From: Streptacidiphilus sp. 4-A2
Lineage (GTDB): Bacteria; Actinomycetota; Actinomycetes; Streptomycetales; Streptomycetaceae
Direction of reading: 5' to 3'
Assembly (NCBI GenBank): GCA_014284505.1
Contig: JAAFYY010000001.1
Coordinates: forward strand, 3,782,001-3,846,000
DNA length: 64,000 nucleotides
Below the pieces are notes generated by a model. The model saw nothing but the letters and a program-made list of their open reading frames with translations. It had not been told where the DNA came from and ran no database searches. The position numbers and the translations under genes are program-made. Positions 56,360 to 64,000 of this stretch are shown in pieces; position 1 is the stretch's first letter, and each line of letters opens with the position of its first letter.

Positions 56360-56387
56360 CGCTTAGCTTAGGACTTCGGTGTGACAA
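56360..56387 (-). promoter_or_regulatory. Candidate promoter of the hopanoid operon
   Basis: On the minus strand TTGTCA (56382-56387), 16 nt, TAAGCG (56360-56365). It would give a leader of about 220 nt before GTG 56127. No inverted repeat suggests a specific repressor. Confidence 0.5.
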
Positions 56388-56402
56388 ATACCCGCAGGGG
56401 GT

Positions 56403-56438
56403 GGCCACCGGTGGACTGTGACGGCGTCACCGGTGGCC
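56403..56438 (-). terminator. Terminator after the ABC ATPase gene
   Basis: GGCCACCGGTG (56403-56413) pairs perfectly with CACCGGTGGCC (56428-56438), 22 bp after the ATPase stop and upstream of the hopanoid promoter. Confidence 0.8.
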
Positions 56439-56460
56439 GTCCGGACCGCTTCCGGGCTTC

Positions 56461-57383
56461 CTACCTGGACTTCATGTAGTCCTCATATTCGGCGACAACA
56501 TCCTCGGTGGGACCGTCGGCGCGGATCACCCCGGCCTCCAGCCAGATGGTGCGGTCGCAGGTGTCGCGGATCGACTTGTTGTTGTGCGACACCAGGAACA
56601 CCGTTCCCGCGTCCTTGCGCAGTTCCCGGATCCGGTCCTCGCTGCGCTTCTGGAAGGCGGTGTCACCGGTGGCCAGGGCCTCGTCGATGAGCAGCACGTC
56701 GTGGGTCTTGGCGGCGGCGATGGAGAACCGCAGCCGGGCCGCCATACCCGAGGAGTACGTCCGCATCGGCAGCGACACGAAGTCCCCGCGCTCCTGGATG
56801 CCGGAGAAGTCCACGATGCCCTGGTAGCGCTCCCTGACCTCGGCCTTGGACATACCCATGGCCAGGCAGCCGAGGACCACGTTCCGCTCGCCGGTGAGGT
56901 CGTTCATCATGGCGGCGTTCACGCCGAGCAGCGAGGGCTGGCCGTCGGTGTAGATCGCGCCGGACTCGACCGGGAGCAGCCCGGCGACCGCCGACAGGGT
57001 GGTCGACTTGCCCGAGCCGTTGGAGCCGATCAGACCGATCGCCTCGCCCTTGTAGGCGGTGAAGCTGATGCCCTTGACCGCGTGCACCTCGGTCAGCGCC
57101 GGGGAGGTCCGGCGGCTGATGATCCGCGAGAGCGCGGAGGTGGCCGAGCCCTTGCCGACGCCGGCGCCGTAGATCTTGTAGACGATGTGGATGTTGTCCA
57201 CGATCACCGTCGGGATCCGGCCATACTTCGCCTGCTTCTCGGCGCGCTCGGCGCGCTCCAGCTCCAGCAGCCGGCGGCGTTCGATCTGCTCGGGGGTGAG
57301 CGCGACCAGCAGCTCGCCGTCGGGGCCGGTCAGCAGCTCGCCGTCGGGCCGGACGCCCCGGCGTCCAGTGTCACGTCATCCAC
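56461..57383 (-). CDS. TagH/Wzt-type polysaccharide-export ABC ATPase (frame break)
   Basis: About 307 residues. The nucleotide-binding domain starts PTVIVDNIHIVYKIYG; Walker A is GLIGSNGSGKSTTL, the ABC signature YSSGMAARLRFS, Walker B DVLLIDEALATGD, and the switch His VFLVSHNNKSI. Upstream, a charged N-terminal extension (LTPEQIERRRLLELERAERA) is entered from GTG 57383 after a break near 57360. The ATPase lacks a C-terminal sugar-binding domain. It partners the permease encoded immediately upstream (8-nt overlap) to export teichoic-acid-like or O-antigen-like polymer. Confidence 0.92.
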
Positions 57384-58296
57384 GGCCGTACTCCTCTTCC
57401 GACAGCCAGAAGAACACATACCCGCCCAGGCCGAAGAGCAGCGCCCAGCCGGCGGTGATCAGCCACACGTGCGCGGGCAGGATGCTCTCCGGGACGGTGG
57501 TCATCAGCGCGTAGCGCATCAGGTCGTTGAAGATCAGCGCCGGGTTCAGGTTCAGCATCACCGCGGCCCAGTGCGGGGCCTTGGCGGTGAAGGTGCTGAC
57601 CGCCCAGAACACGCCGGACAGGTACATCCAGGTACGGATGACGAACGGCATCAGTTGCGCCATGTCCGTGGTCTTGGCGCCGATCCGCGCCATGATCAGC
57701 GCGAGCCCGGTGTTGAAGACCGACTGGAGCACCAGGATCGGGATGATCAGCAGCCAGTGCATGGTCAGCGGCTGGCCGCTGACCAGCATGATCACGCCGA
57801 GCACGCCCATGGAGAAGATCAGCTGCTGGAGCTGGATCACGGTGAAGGCGATCGGCAGACAGGCCCTCGGGAAGTGCAGCGCGCGGATCAGACCGAGGTT
57901 GTCGGTGATCGCGCGGGTGCCGGAGAGGATCGCCGACTGGGTGAACTGGAAGACGAACACACCGCAGCACAGGTAGGCGATGAAGTCCGGGATCCCCCGG
58001 CTCTGCCCCAGCAGCAGGCCGAACACCAGGTAGTAGACGCCCGCGTTCAGCAGCGGGGTCATCACCTGCCAGACCTGCCCCAGCTTCGCGGCCGTGTACA
58101 TCGCGATCAGCCTCGCCGTGGCGAAGGACGTGATGAACTGGCGGCGCGACCAGAGCTGGCGGGTGTACTTCGGAAGCGAGGGCCGCTTCCCACTGATGGA
58201 CAGTCCGTGCTTAGCCGCCAGTTCAGCGGGGCTGAGCCCTTCGTCCGGGTCAGTACCGGCAAAACCGGTCACCCGTTGTTCGAATACCGTGGACAC
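57376..58296 (-). CDS. TagG-type ABC-2 polysaccharide-export permease
   Basis: Intact, 306 residues. After a cytosolic N-terminus (VSTVFEQRVTGFAG) the protein has six hydrophobic segments, including LNAGVYYLVFGLLLGQSRG, FIAYLCCGVFVFQFTQSA and VWLITAGWALLFGLGGYVFFW. ARLIAMYTAAKLGQVWQVMTPL and GTRAITDNLGLIRALHFPRACLP are the ABC2_membrane signatures. With the adjacent ATPase it moves lipid-linked polymer across the membrane. GTG 58296 is the first start in frame. The divergent TetR gene shares a repeated motif with its promoter. Confidence 0.92.
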   Translation of the reverse strand: MSTVFEQRVTGFAGTDPDEGLSPAELAAKHGLSISGKRPSLPKYTRQLWSRRQFITSFATARLIAMYTAAKLGQVWQVMTPLLNAGVYYLVFGLLLGQSRGIPDFIAYLCCGVFVFQFTQSAILSGTRAITDNLGLIRALHFPRACLPIAFTVIQLQQLIFSMGVLGVIMLVSGQPLTMHWLLIIPILVLQSVFNTGLALIMARIGAKTTDMAQLMPFVIRTWMYLSGVFWAVSTFTAKAPHWAAVMLNLNPALIFNDLMRYALMTTVPESILPAHVWLITAGWALLFGLGGYVFFWLSEEEYGRG

Positions 58297-58325
58297 GCTA
58301 CTCCCAAGCCTCCGCCCCCGACCGA

Positions 58326-58400
58326 CACAACGGAACGCTATCGTCTCGTCGTGAGAAGACGGTAAAGGGTAGGACGACGCAACGCAACCGTTCCGTCGTG
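58326..58400. promoter_or_regulatory. Inverted pair of 12-bp motifs in the TagG/TetR divergent promoter
   Basis: CGTTCCGTCGTG (plus strand, 58389-58400) and CGTTCCGTTGTG (minus strand, 58326-58337) face outwards, one before each divergent gene. TAGACT at 58405 could be the -10 of the TetR gene, making its mRNA nearly leaderless. Confidence 0.6.
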
Positions 58401-58416
58401 ACGCTAGACTGGGGAT

Positions 58417-59070
58417 ATGCTGACAGGGAAACCCACGCGAGCGGACTCTTCGGCGGCGCCGCGGGGCTCTTCCGAGACCAAGCGGGCTCCCGCCGGAGCG
58501 GCTGTGCTGCGCGACGACGTGACCGAGGCCATCCGGCTCGCGGTGTTCGAGGAGCTGGCCGCCAGCGGTTACGGCAGGCTCTCGATCGAGGCGGTCGCGC
58601 GCCGGGCCGGGGTCGGCAAGACCGCGGTGTACCGGCGCTGGCGCTCCAAGCTGCCGATGGTGATCGAGGTGGTCTCCGAGGTGGCCTCGATGGGCCTGGT
58701 GCTGCCGGACACCGGTTCGCTCCAGGACGACCTGCGGATGTTCGTGCATGTCGTCGCCCGGGTGCTGCGGCACCCGCTGGCCGCGCAGATCGTGCCGGAC
58801 CTGCTGGCCGAGGCCGCCCGCAACCCGGAGATCGCGGACACCCTGGCCACCGCGCTGCGCGAGGCGCAGCGCGACAGCAGCGCCGCCCTGGTCCGCAAGG
58901 CCGTCGAGCGCGGGGAACTGCCCGCCGACACCGACCCCGAGCTGGCCCTGGACCTGATCGCCGGCCCGCTGTACTGGCGGCTGGCGGTGGCCAGGGGGCC
59001 CGTCTCGCGCGACTACCTGGACCGGCTGGCGGTGGCCATCGGCGCCGCGCTCGCCGCAGGCCGCCGCTGA
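58417..59070 (+). CDS. TetR-family regulator divergent from the polysaccharide exporter
   Basis: Intact, 217 residues. A disordered Ala/Ser leader of about 30 residues precedes the HTH: TEAIRLAVFEELAASGYGRLSIEAVARRAGVGKTAVYRRWRSK. The ligand domain (LPDTGSLQDDLRMFVHVVARVL, AARNPEIADTLATALREAQRD, AGPLYWRLAVARGPVS) matches the TetR_C group that ends with a conserved L-x-R-hydrophobic helix. It probably controls itself and the TagGH-like exporter through the inverted CGTTCCGT motifs. Effector unknown. Confidence 0.92.
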   Translation: MLTGKPTRADSSAAPRGSSETKRAPAGAAVLRDDVTEAIRLAVFEELAASGYGRLSIEAVARRAGVGKTAVYRRWRSKLPMVIEVVSEVASMGLVLPDTGSLQDDLRMFVHVVARVLRHPLAAQIVPDLLAEAARNPEIADTLATALREAQRDSSAALVRKAVERGELPADTDPELALDLIAGPLYWRLAVARGPVSRDYLDRLAVAIGAALAAGRR

Positions 59071-59119
59071 GCGTCCGGCTGCTCCGGCCCGCCCCGGGCC
59101 CCGGCGCGGTGGCGGAAAA

Positions 59120-59195
59120 CCGCCCAGCGGCCGGCATGGCGGCGGCCCGGTCGGCGGCCGCCGGGTCCGTGGCGGCCGGGTCGTCGGCTGCCGGG
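59120..59195. repeat. Period-15 repeats between convergent TetR and decarboxylase genes
   Basis: Three 15-bp units ending in CCGGGTC (after GCGGCCG, GTGGCGG and TCGGCTG) with diverged flanking copies fill the gap between the two stops. No clear terminator stem is present. Confidence 0.65.
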
Positions 59196-60604
59196 TCAGT
59201 GGTGGAAGGCCGTGGACAGCCCCGGCCGGTGCAGCGGTCCGGGCTGGTGCTCCAGCTCCGGCAGCAGCCGCTGCAGATCGTCCATCAGCAGGTCGGCCAG
59301 GTCGTTGGAGAACCCGTTGCGGCAGACGATGCGCAGCGCCGCCAGGTCCGTCCGGTTGTCCGGGAAGGTGTACGCCGGGACCAGCCAGCCGCGCTCCCGC
59401 AGCCGCCGGGAGAGGTCGAACACATTGAACGCGGTGACCGAGTCGGTGGTGGTGAACGCGAAGACCGGCAGTTCGTCGCCGTGGCTGAGCAGCCGGAACT
59501 GCCGCAGCGCGCCGATCCGGGCGGCCAGGGAGACGGCGACGTCGCGGCTGGCCTGCTGGACCGCGCGGTAGCCGTCCCGGCCCAGCCGCAGGAAGGTGTA
59601 GTACTGCGCGACCACCTCGGCCCCGGGGCGGGAGAAGTTCAGCGCGAAGGTCGGCATCTCGCCGCCCAGGTAGTTCACCTTGAACACCAGTTCCTCCGGC
59701 AGCGCCTCCCGGTCGCGCCACAGCGCCCAGCCGACGCCCGGGTACACCAGGCCGTACTTGTGCCCGGAGGTGTTGATGGAGGCCACCCTGGGCTGGCGGA
59801 AGTCCCAGCGCAGCTCCGGGTCGAGGAAGGGCGCGACCATGCCCCGGAGGCACCGTCCACATGCACCGGGATGTCCAGGCCGGTGCGCTCCTGGAGTTCG
59901 TCCAGGGCGGTGCAGACATCCCACACGGGCTCGTAGGAGCCGTCGAAGGTGGAGCCGAGGATCGCCACCACGCCGATGGTGTCCTCGTCGCACAGCGCCG
60001 CCGCATCGGCCGGGTCCAGGTGGTACCGCTCCCCCTCCATCGGCACCATCCGCGGCTCCACCTCCCAGAAGTTGCAGAACTTCTCCCAGCAGACCTGCAC
60101 ATTGATGCCCATGACCAGGTTGGGCCGGGCCCCGGCCTCGTAGCGCTCGCGGTTGCGGGCCATCCAGCGCCGCTTGAGCGCCAGTCCGGCCAGCATGCAC
60201 GCCTCGCTGGAGCCGGTGGTCGAGCAGCCCACGGTGTTGTCCGGGTCCGGGGCGTTCCACAGGTCCGCCAGCATCGCCACGCAGCGGCGCTCCAGTTCGG
60301 CGGTCTGCGGGTACTCGTCCTTGTCGATCATGTTCTTGTCGAGGCACTCCGCCATCAGCACCCCGGCCTGCGGCTCCATCCAGGTGGTGACGAAGGTGGC
60401 CAGGTTCAGCCGGGCGTTGCCGTCGAGCATCAGCTCGTCATGGATCACCTGGTAGGCGGTGTCCGGCGGCATCGGGCCGTCCGGCAGGCGGTGCTTGGGC
60501 AGCGGGTTGTCCATGCCGGGGACCGGGTTGGCCGCGCCCAGGAACGGGTTCACCGCCACTGTCCTGACTACGTCGGCGTCCTGCTGCCCGGTGTGCAACG
60601 ACAT
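59196..60604 (-). CDS. gad: Glutamate decarboxylase (frame break)
   Basis: PLP-dependent glutamate decarboxylase of about 470 residues; Glu to GABA plus CO2, consuming a proton. [28 protein letters not shown] and [14 protein letters not shown] open the fold; [19 protein letters not shown] binds PLP phosphate, VHVDGASGA precedes a break near 59850, and [14 protein letters not shown] contains the Schiff-base Lys. The C-terminus [19 protein letters not shown] is close to E. coli GadB's end, where a His caps the active site at neutral pH. ATG 60604 has AGGAAGAGGA upstream. No glutamate/GABA antiporter gene is adjacent. Confidence 0.94.
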
Positions 60605-60729
60605 GGCGGTCCTCTTCCTGCTTACTGGTGACTGGTCCCGTGGCTCTCCTGCCCCACAGCCGTGGCACGGAAAACCCCCTGCGGAAATCCCCCGGGGAGG
60701 CCGCGCCGCGCCGCAACTCCGACGCGGCG

Positions 60730-61233
60730 TCAGGAGGCCGTCCAGCGGCTCCGTCCGTCCGGGCCGCGCTCGCAGGACAGGTGCGTGCCGTTGGCGGCGG
60801 TCGCGGTGGCGCCCACCGAGGCGCAGAACTGGCCGTTGACGGCCGCCGTCTTCCCGGTGGCGGTCCAGCGGTCCTTGCCGCTGGAGTCGGCCTCGCAGGT
60901 GGCCAGTTGACCGGTGGCGGCCTCGCCGGTGGCCCCGGTGGCGGCGCAGAACTGGCCCAGGCCGATGCCGGTCGCGGTGCCGGAAGGACTGGCCGACATC
61001 TTCGCCGAGGCCGAGGCCCTGACCGCGGAGGCGGCGGAGGAGGCCGCCGAGGCCAGGCCGGACGCCTTGTCCGCCGCCGCCGAGGCGACCGCGGACGCGA
61101 CCGAGGACGCCTTGCCGGTGAGCGCGCCGGTGGCCTTGGCCGTGGATCCCGAGGAGCAGCCGGCGACGCCCGCCAGTGCGAGCGCGGCCAGGCCGGACGC
61201 CAGCACACCGGTACTGCGGCGGTGCATGCCCAT
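60730..61233 (-). CDS. Small lipoprotein with two repeated Cys modules
   Basis: Intact, 167 residues. A lipoprotein signal peptide ends in the lipobox LAGVAGC (Cys about 26). A Ser/Ala-rich stalk of about 60 residues follows. The C-terminus has two copies of one module: [31 protein letters not shown] and [31 protein letters not shown]. Each contains two Cys about 15 residues apart, probably a disulfide. I do not recognise the family. It would be anchored on the outer face of the membrane. Plain ATG start; no close neighbours on its strand. Confidence 0.85.
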   Translation of the reverse strand: MGMHRRSTGVLASGLAALALAGVAGCSSGSTAKATGALTGKASSVASAVASAAADKASGLASAASSAASAVRASASAKMSASPSGTATGIGLGQFCAATGATGEAATGQLATCEADSSGKDRWTATGKTAAVNGQFCASVGATATAANGTHLSCERGPDGRSRWTAS

Positions 61234-61431
61234 GGGAAGGTGCCTCTCGTGGCAGGGTGCCCGGCTCGACGCGGTCGGCGCCCGGGCGGGAGCACTACCG
61301 AAGCTATGCGCGCCGCGGCGCTCCCGCGCGCCGCGCTAGGCCGTTCCGGGCACCGGACGGCGCTCGCGCCGGGGTTGCCCGGGGGTCGCCCGGGCCTTCT
61401 CTTCTGCGGCCGGGCTGCGCACACTGGGCCG

Positions 61432-61863
61432 ATGCTGACGCTGCGGGAGATGTCCGACCGGATGGAGATCCAGGACCTGCTGGTCCGCTACGCGCACGCG
61501 GTGGACACCCGCGACTGGGCGCTGTTCCGGGGGCTGTTCACCGAGGACGCGGTGGTGGACTACACCGCCTTCGGCGGGCCGAGGGGGCCGGTGGAGCAGG
61601 TGGTGGCGTTCCTGGACTCGGTGCTGCCGCTGTTCACCGCGACCCAGCACCTGGTGGCCAACTGCGCGATCGACCTGGACGGCGACCGGGCGACGGCCCG
61701 GACCATGTGCCACAACCCGATGGCGCTGCCGGCCGAGGCGGGTGCGGAGCCACGGCTGCTGGTCTGCGGACTGTGGTACCGGGACACCCTGCTGCGCACC
61801 GCGGACGGCTGGCGGCTGCGCGAGCGGGCGGAGGACAAGGCGTACCAGATCGCCCTCGGCTGA
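61432..61863 (+). CDS. SnoaL/NTF2-like protein
   Basis: Intact, 143 residues. MLTLREMSDRMEIQDLLVRYAHAVDTRDWALFRGLFTEDAVVDY is the NTF2-like opening of the SnoaL_4 group; TATQHLVANCAIDLDGDRATARTMC and LLVCGLWYRDTLLRTADGWRLRERAE complete the cone-shaped fold. Members include polyketide cyclases, dehydratases and ring-hydroxylating-dioxygenase beta-like proteins; Tyr/Asp/His near residues 18, 23 and 74 could be catalytic. Alone on its strand, ended by a strong terminator. Function not assignable. Confidence 0.88.
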   Translation: MLTLREMSDRMEIQDLLVRYAHAVDTRDWALFRGLFTEDAVVDYTAFGGPRGPVEQVVAFLDSVLPLFTATQHLVANCAIDLDGDRATARTMCHNPMALPAEAGAEPRLLVCGLWYRDTLLRTADGWRLRERAEDKAYQIALG

Positions 61864-61963
61864 GCACGGCGGCTCCGTGCGCGGGCGGGCACGGAGCCGG
61901 GCAGGCGCACGGGCCGGGCAGCCGCACGGGCAAGGGCGCAGGCAGGGCCACCGGCGCACGGCA

Positions 61964-61996
61964 GAGCCGGTCGTGACCGGTGGTCACGACCGGCTC
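61964..61996. terminator. Bidirectional terminator between convergent genes
   Basis: GAGCCGGTCGTGACC (61964-61978) and GGTCACGACCGGCTC (61982-61996) form a perfect 15-bp stem with a 3-nt loop between the SnoaL-like gene and the next minus-strand gene. Confidence 0.88.
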
Positions 61997-62011
61997 CGGG
62001 GGGACGACCAC

Positions 62012-62284
62012 CTACCTGCGGCCGCCGAAGAGCGAGCGGGTGAGGCGCTTGAGCGGCGCCAGCAGCACCATCCGCGCCCCGCGATTGGGACGGGCCTCCG
62101 GGGAGACGACCCCACGCGGCGTCAACTCCCTTATCAGACCGACCGCATCCGCCACGTCCACCTGCGGGAGCGCAGGGGCGCCGAGCACAGCGAGGTGACG
62201 GTCGAGCCGACGGCTCACCGTACCCGTGCCGCACTGGACCGCGGGCACCCGCGGCCTGCTGCGCACATGCTGCATTTGATTCAT
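62012..62284 (-). CDS. Conserved hypothetical protein
   Basis: Intact, 90 residues, starting MNQMQHVRSRPRVPAVQ after a strong RBS (AAGGGGGGAA). GTVSRRLDRHLAVLGAPALP and DVADAVGLIRELTPRGVVSPEARP look structured; the end is basic (LLAPLKRLTRSLFGGRR), perhaps a membrane- or nucleic-acid-binding helix. No family recognised. An ATG at 62368 in the same frame would add 28 residues but lacks an RBS. Confidence 0.75.
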   Translation of the reverse strand: MNQMQHVRSRPRVPAVQCGTGTVSRRLDRHLAVLGAPALPQVDVADAVGLIRELTPRGVVSPEARPNRGARMVLLAPLKRLTRSLFGGRR

Positions 62285-62703
62285 TTCCCCCCTTGGAAGG
62301 CACCAGGGCCGTGGAGCGAAGACTATCGGCCCGGAGAGGTCGGTGTGCAACTGTCGGTCCACTAGCACACCGTACTCCCACAGGCCGACCCCTGCGCGCG
62401 CAGGTCCGTACAGGGCAGTTCTGCACCGATCCGGGCCTCAGGAAACCCACAGACGTGTGACCCGACGCGGCGCTCGGGCGGCAACCGGGGGCGCGCACGG
62501 CGCATTCGCCGGAAGCCCCCACCGGAAGGCGTCCGGTGAGGTATCGGTCGGGGACTCCGCCGGGGACGCCGCCGGGGCAGCCGCCGGGGCAGCCGCCGGA
62601 AAGTGAACATGAGTAGTACTCGCATTCCTCTTGTGCCCGGCGTCCGGGCGGAGCAGCATCGGCGACTGACCGGTCCTGCTCCCCCGTCAGCCGCCGTGCA
62701 GAT
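62285..62703. other. 419-bp divergent intergenic region with period-12 repeats
   Basis: Holds the promoters of the hypothetical gene and the GH5 gene. Near 62562-62600, GCCGCCGGGGCA repeats about three times with period 12. No ORF with an RBS and good codon usage was found. Confidence 0.5.
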
Positions 62704-64000
62704 ATGCAGAGGTGTCCCTTGCGCATCCGCCGAACCGCCGCCGCGATCGCCCTGGCCGGGGCGATCGCCCTGCCCGCCGTCGGCGCGCCCCCGGCCGCCG
62801 CCGCGTCCGCCCCGGCCCGCGCCGCCGACTTCCCCACCGGCACGGTGACCACCCCCGACGGGCGGACCCTGCTCACCGACGCGTCCGGGCGCACCGTGCT
62901 GCTGCGCGGCTTCAATGTCGATAAGTACGACGAGACGACCGAGGCGGACCTCCGCTCCATCGCCGCCCACGGCTTCGACCTGATCCGGCTCGACATCACC
63001 TGGGCCCGGCTGGAGCCGCAGCGCGGCCGGTACGACCAGGCCGAACTGGCCCGGCTCCAGCGGCTGATGGGCTGGGCCGGGCGCTACCACCTGCTGGTGC
63101 TGGTCGACTTCCACCAGGACGTCTACGGCCCGGCGTTCGGCGGCGGCCAGGACGGCATCCCGGCCTGGGCGACCCGCGACGACGGGCTGCCGTTCACCCC
63201 GGACCCGGACAACTGGTTCGCCGAGTACTTCGAGCCCTCGGTGCAGACCGCCTTCACCCATCTCTACGACGACCCGGAACTGCGGCAGGAGCAGGCCGGG
63301 TTCTACACCCGGATCGCCCGGCTGCTGCGCGGGGACCCGGCGCTGCTGGGCTACGACCTGTTCAACGAGCCCAGCGGCCCGTTCGACGGGGATCCCACCG
63401 ACCCGGCGGTGCAGGTGGCCGCGGCGGCCGCGCTGGAGTCGGGCCGGCTGGCGCTGATGTACCAGCGGCTGATCGCGGCCGTGCGCTCGGTGGACACCCG
63501 CTCCTGGCTGTTCGTGGAGCCGACGGTGCTGGTCGGCGAGGGGGTGCCGACCCGGCTGCCGGGCTTCACCGACCCCCGCCGGGGCGCCCCGCGGATCGGC
63601 TACGCGCCGCACTTCTACGACACCGCGGTGGAGGACGGAGCGGACTGGAACCCCGGTGACGGCTTCATCCAGGCGTACACGGCGGCGATCACCGCCTACC
63701 CGCGGGCGCACCGGATGCCGGTGCTGGTCGGTGAGTGGGGTCCGCCGGACCCGGACACCCCGGCAACACCGAACTGGTGCAGGCGCAGGTCACGGCCATG
63801 GAGGGCTTCGCCGACGGCTGGACCATGTGGTACTGGGGCGAGGGCACCGGCGGCTACACCCCACTGGGCCCGGACGGCAGCCCGCACCCGGGCGACGCCC
63901 CGGTGTTCGGCCCGTACGCCTCGGCGGTGGCCGGGCTGCCGGTGGCGGAGTCCTTCGACCCGGCCGCCGGGTCTACCGGCTGGACTTCACCGCGGGCGCC
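62704..64000 (+). CDS. Secreted GH5 glycosidase, endoglycoceramidase-like (partial)
   Basis: Signal peptide LRIRRTAAAIALAGAIALPAVG with Ala-rich cleavage region, then DGRTLLTDASGRTVLLRGFNVDKYDE. The GH5 barrel contains HGFDLIRLDITWARLEPQRG, VLVDFHQDVYG, the acid/base Glu in YDLFNEPSG and the nucleophile Glu in VLVGEWGPP; GYAPHFYDT lies between. This pattern is that of endoglycosylceramidases, which cleave the glycan from glycosphingolipids, rather than of cellulases. Breaks near 63762 and 63970; the window edge cuts the C-terminal beta domain. Start ATG 62704 or TTG 62719 (AGAGGTG upstream). Confidence 0.88.
   Translation, partial: MQRCPLRIRRTAAAIALAGAIALPAVGAPPAAAASAPARAADFPTGTVTTPDGRTLLTDASGRTVLLRGFNVDKYDETTEADLRSIAAHGFDLIRLDITWARLEPQRGRYDQAELARLQRLMGWAGRYHLLVLVDFHQDVYGPAFGGGQDGIPAWATRDDGLPFTPDPDNWFAEYFEPSVQTAFTHLYDDPELRQEQAGFYTRIARLLRGDPALLGYDLFNEPSGPFDGDPTDPAVQVAAAAALESGRLALMYQRLIAAVRSVDTRSWLFVEPTVLVGEGVPTRLPGFTDPRRGAPRIGYAPHFYDTAVEDGADWNPGDGFIQAYTAAITAYPRAHRMPVLVGEWGPPDPDTPATPNWCRRRSRPWRASPTAGPCGTGARAPAATPHWARTAARTRATPRCSARTPRRWPGCRWRSPSTRPPGLPAGLHRGR

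Noticed and set aside
57376..60102. 908-codon minus-strand frame joining permease and decarboxylase
   Set aside because: It is a chance union of the true permease frame with antisense of the TetR gene and part of the decarboxylase in the wrong frame.

Overview
The window is high-GC DNA from an actinomycete of the Streptomyces/Streptacidiphilus/Kitasatospora type. The evidence is strongly GC-biased codon third positions, GGAGG-like ribosome sites, frequent GTG/TTG starts, many TetR/MarR/XRE regulators, and a hopanoid cluster in the Streptomyces gene order. No rRNA, tRNA, CRISPR array, insertion sequence or phage gene was recognised. A quality caveat governs all reading: about two thirds of the protein genes change frame one or more times, and nearly every + strand junction checked is explained by one lost base (or two), often in a C or G run. 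Essential-type genes are hit as well as accessory ones, so I treat these as consensus errors and give each gene its full extent, naming the frame breaks.

Layout. 0-5.3 kb: a partial NarL/DevR response regulator, a tandem universal stress protein, an MFS exporter and a GT39-type membrane glycosyltransferase. 5.4-12.7 kb: a DUF488 protein with a heptamer-repeat tail, a histidine phosphatase, a POT peptide transporter, a CocE-type hydrolase and an FUSC transporter. 12.7-21.2 kb: an SDR, a Baeyer-Villiger-type monooxygenase, a TetR gene divergent from a stand-alone hpnH, a drug exporter and a TrmB regulator. 21.2-30 kb: an acyl-CoA ligase, a secreted transglycosylase, a LapA-type membrane protein, two MarR domains in tandem, then a TetR divergent from a phosphotransferase/acyl-CoA dehydrogenase/SDR operon with a clear shared operator.

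30.1-33.6 kb is a visibly less GC-rich, mostly intact block on the minus strand: two small hypothetical proteins, DUF6879, an XRE-DUF5753 regulator, a 53-residue peptide in which all three Asp residues are followed by Gly, and an overlapping isoaspartate-methyltransferase homologue with a long C-terminal extension. This looks like a two-gene aspartimide (imiditide-like) peptide locus and is the best candidate for an undescribed system here. 33.7-44 kb: a helix-turn-helix/carrier-protein-like reading frame, VOC and GNAT-like proteins, a GH18 chitinase with two DasR-like sites upstream, an S4 RNA-binding protein, a second acyl-CoA dehydrogenase pair plus SDR operon, PAP2 phosphatase and a roadblock protein.

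44.1-56.1 kb is the hopanoid operon, read on the minus strand: hpnC, hpnD, hpnE, polyprenyl synthase, shc, hpnG, ispG, dxs, hpnO. Most neighbours overlap by 4 nt or lie within 45 nt. The only long gap (317 nt, between hpnG and ispG) is where Streptomyces clusters normally carry hpnH; here it is filled with tandem repeats, and hpnH sits 32 kb away beside its own TetR gene. dxs and ispG supply isoprenoid precursor, the prenyl synthase makes farnesyl diphosphate, HpnCDE make squalene, Shc cyclises it, and HpnH/HpnG/HpnO build the ribosyl/aminotriol side chain. 56.4-64 kb: a TagGH-type polysaccharide exporter divergent from a TetR, glutamate decarboxylase, a small lipoprotein, an NTF2-like protein, a hypothetical protein and a partial GH5 (endoglycoceramidase-like) enzyme. 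Short degenerate tandem repeats at gene borders recur through the whole window.
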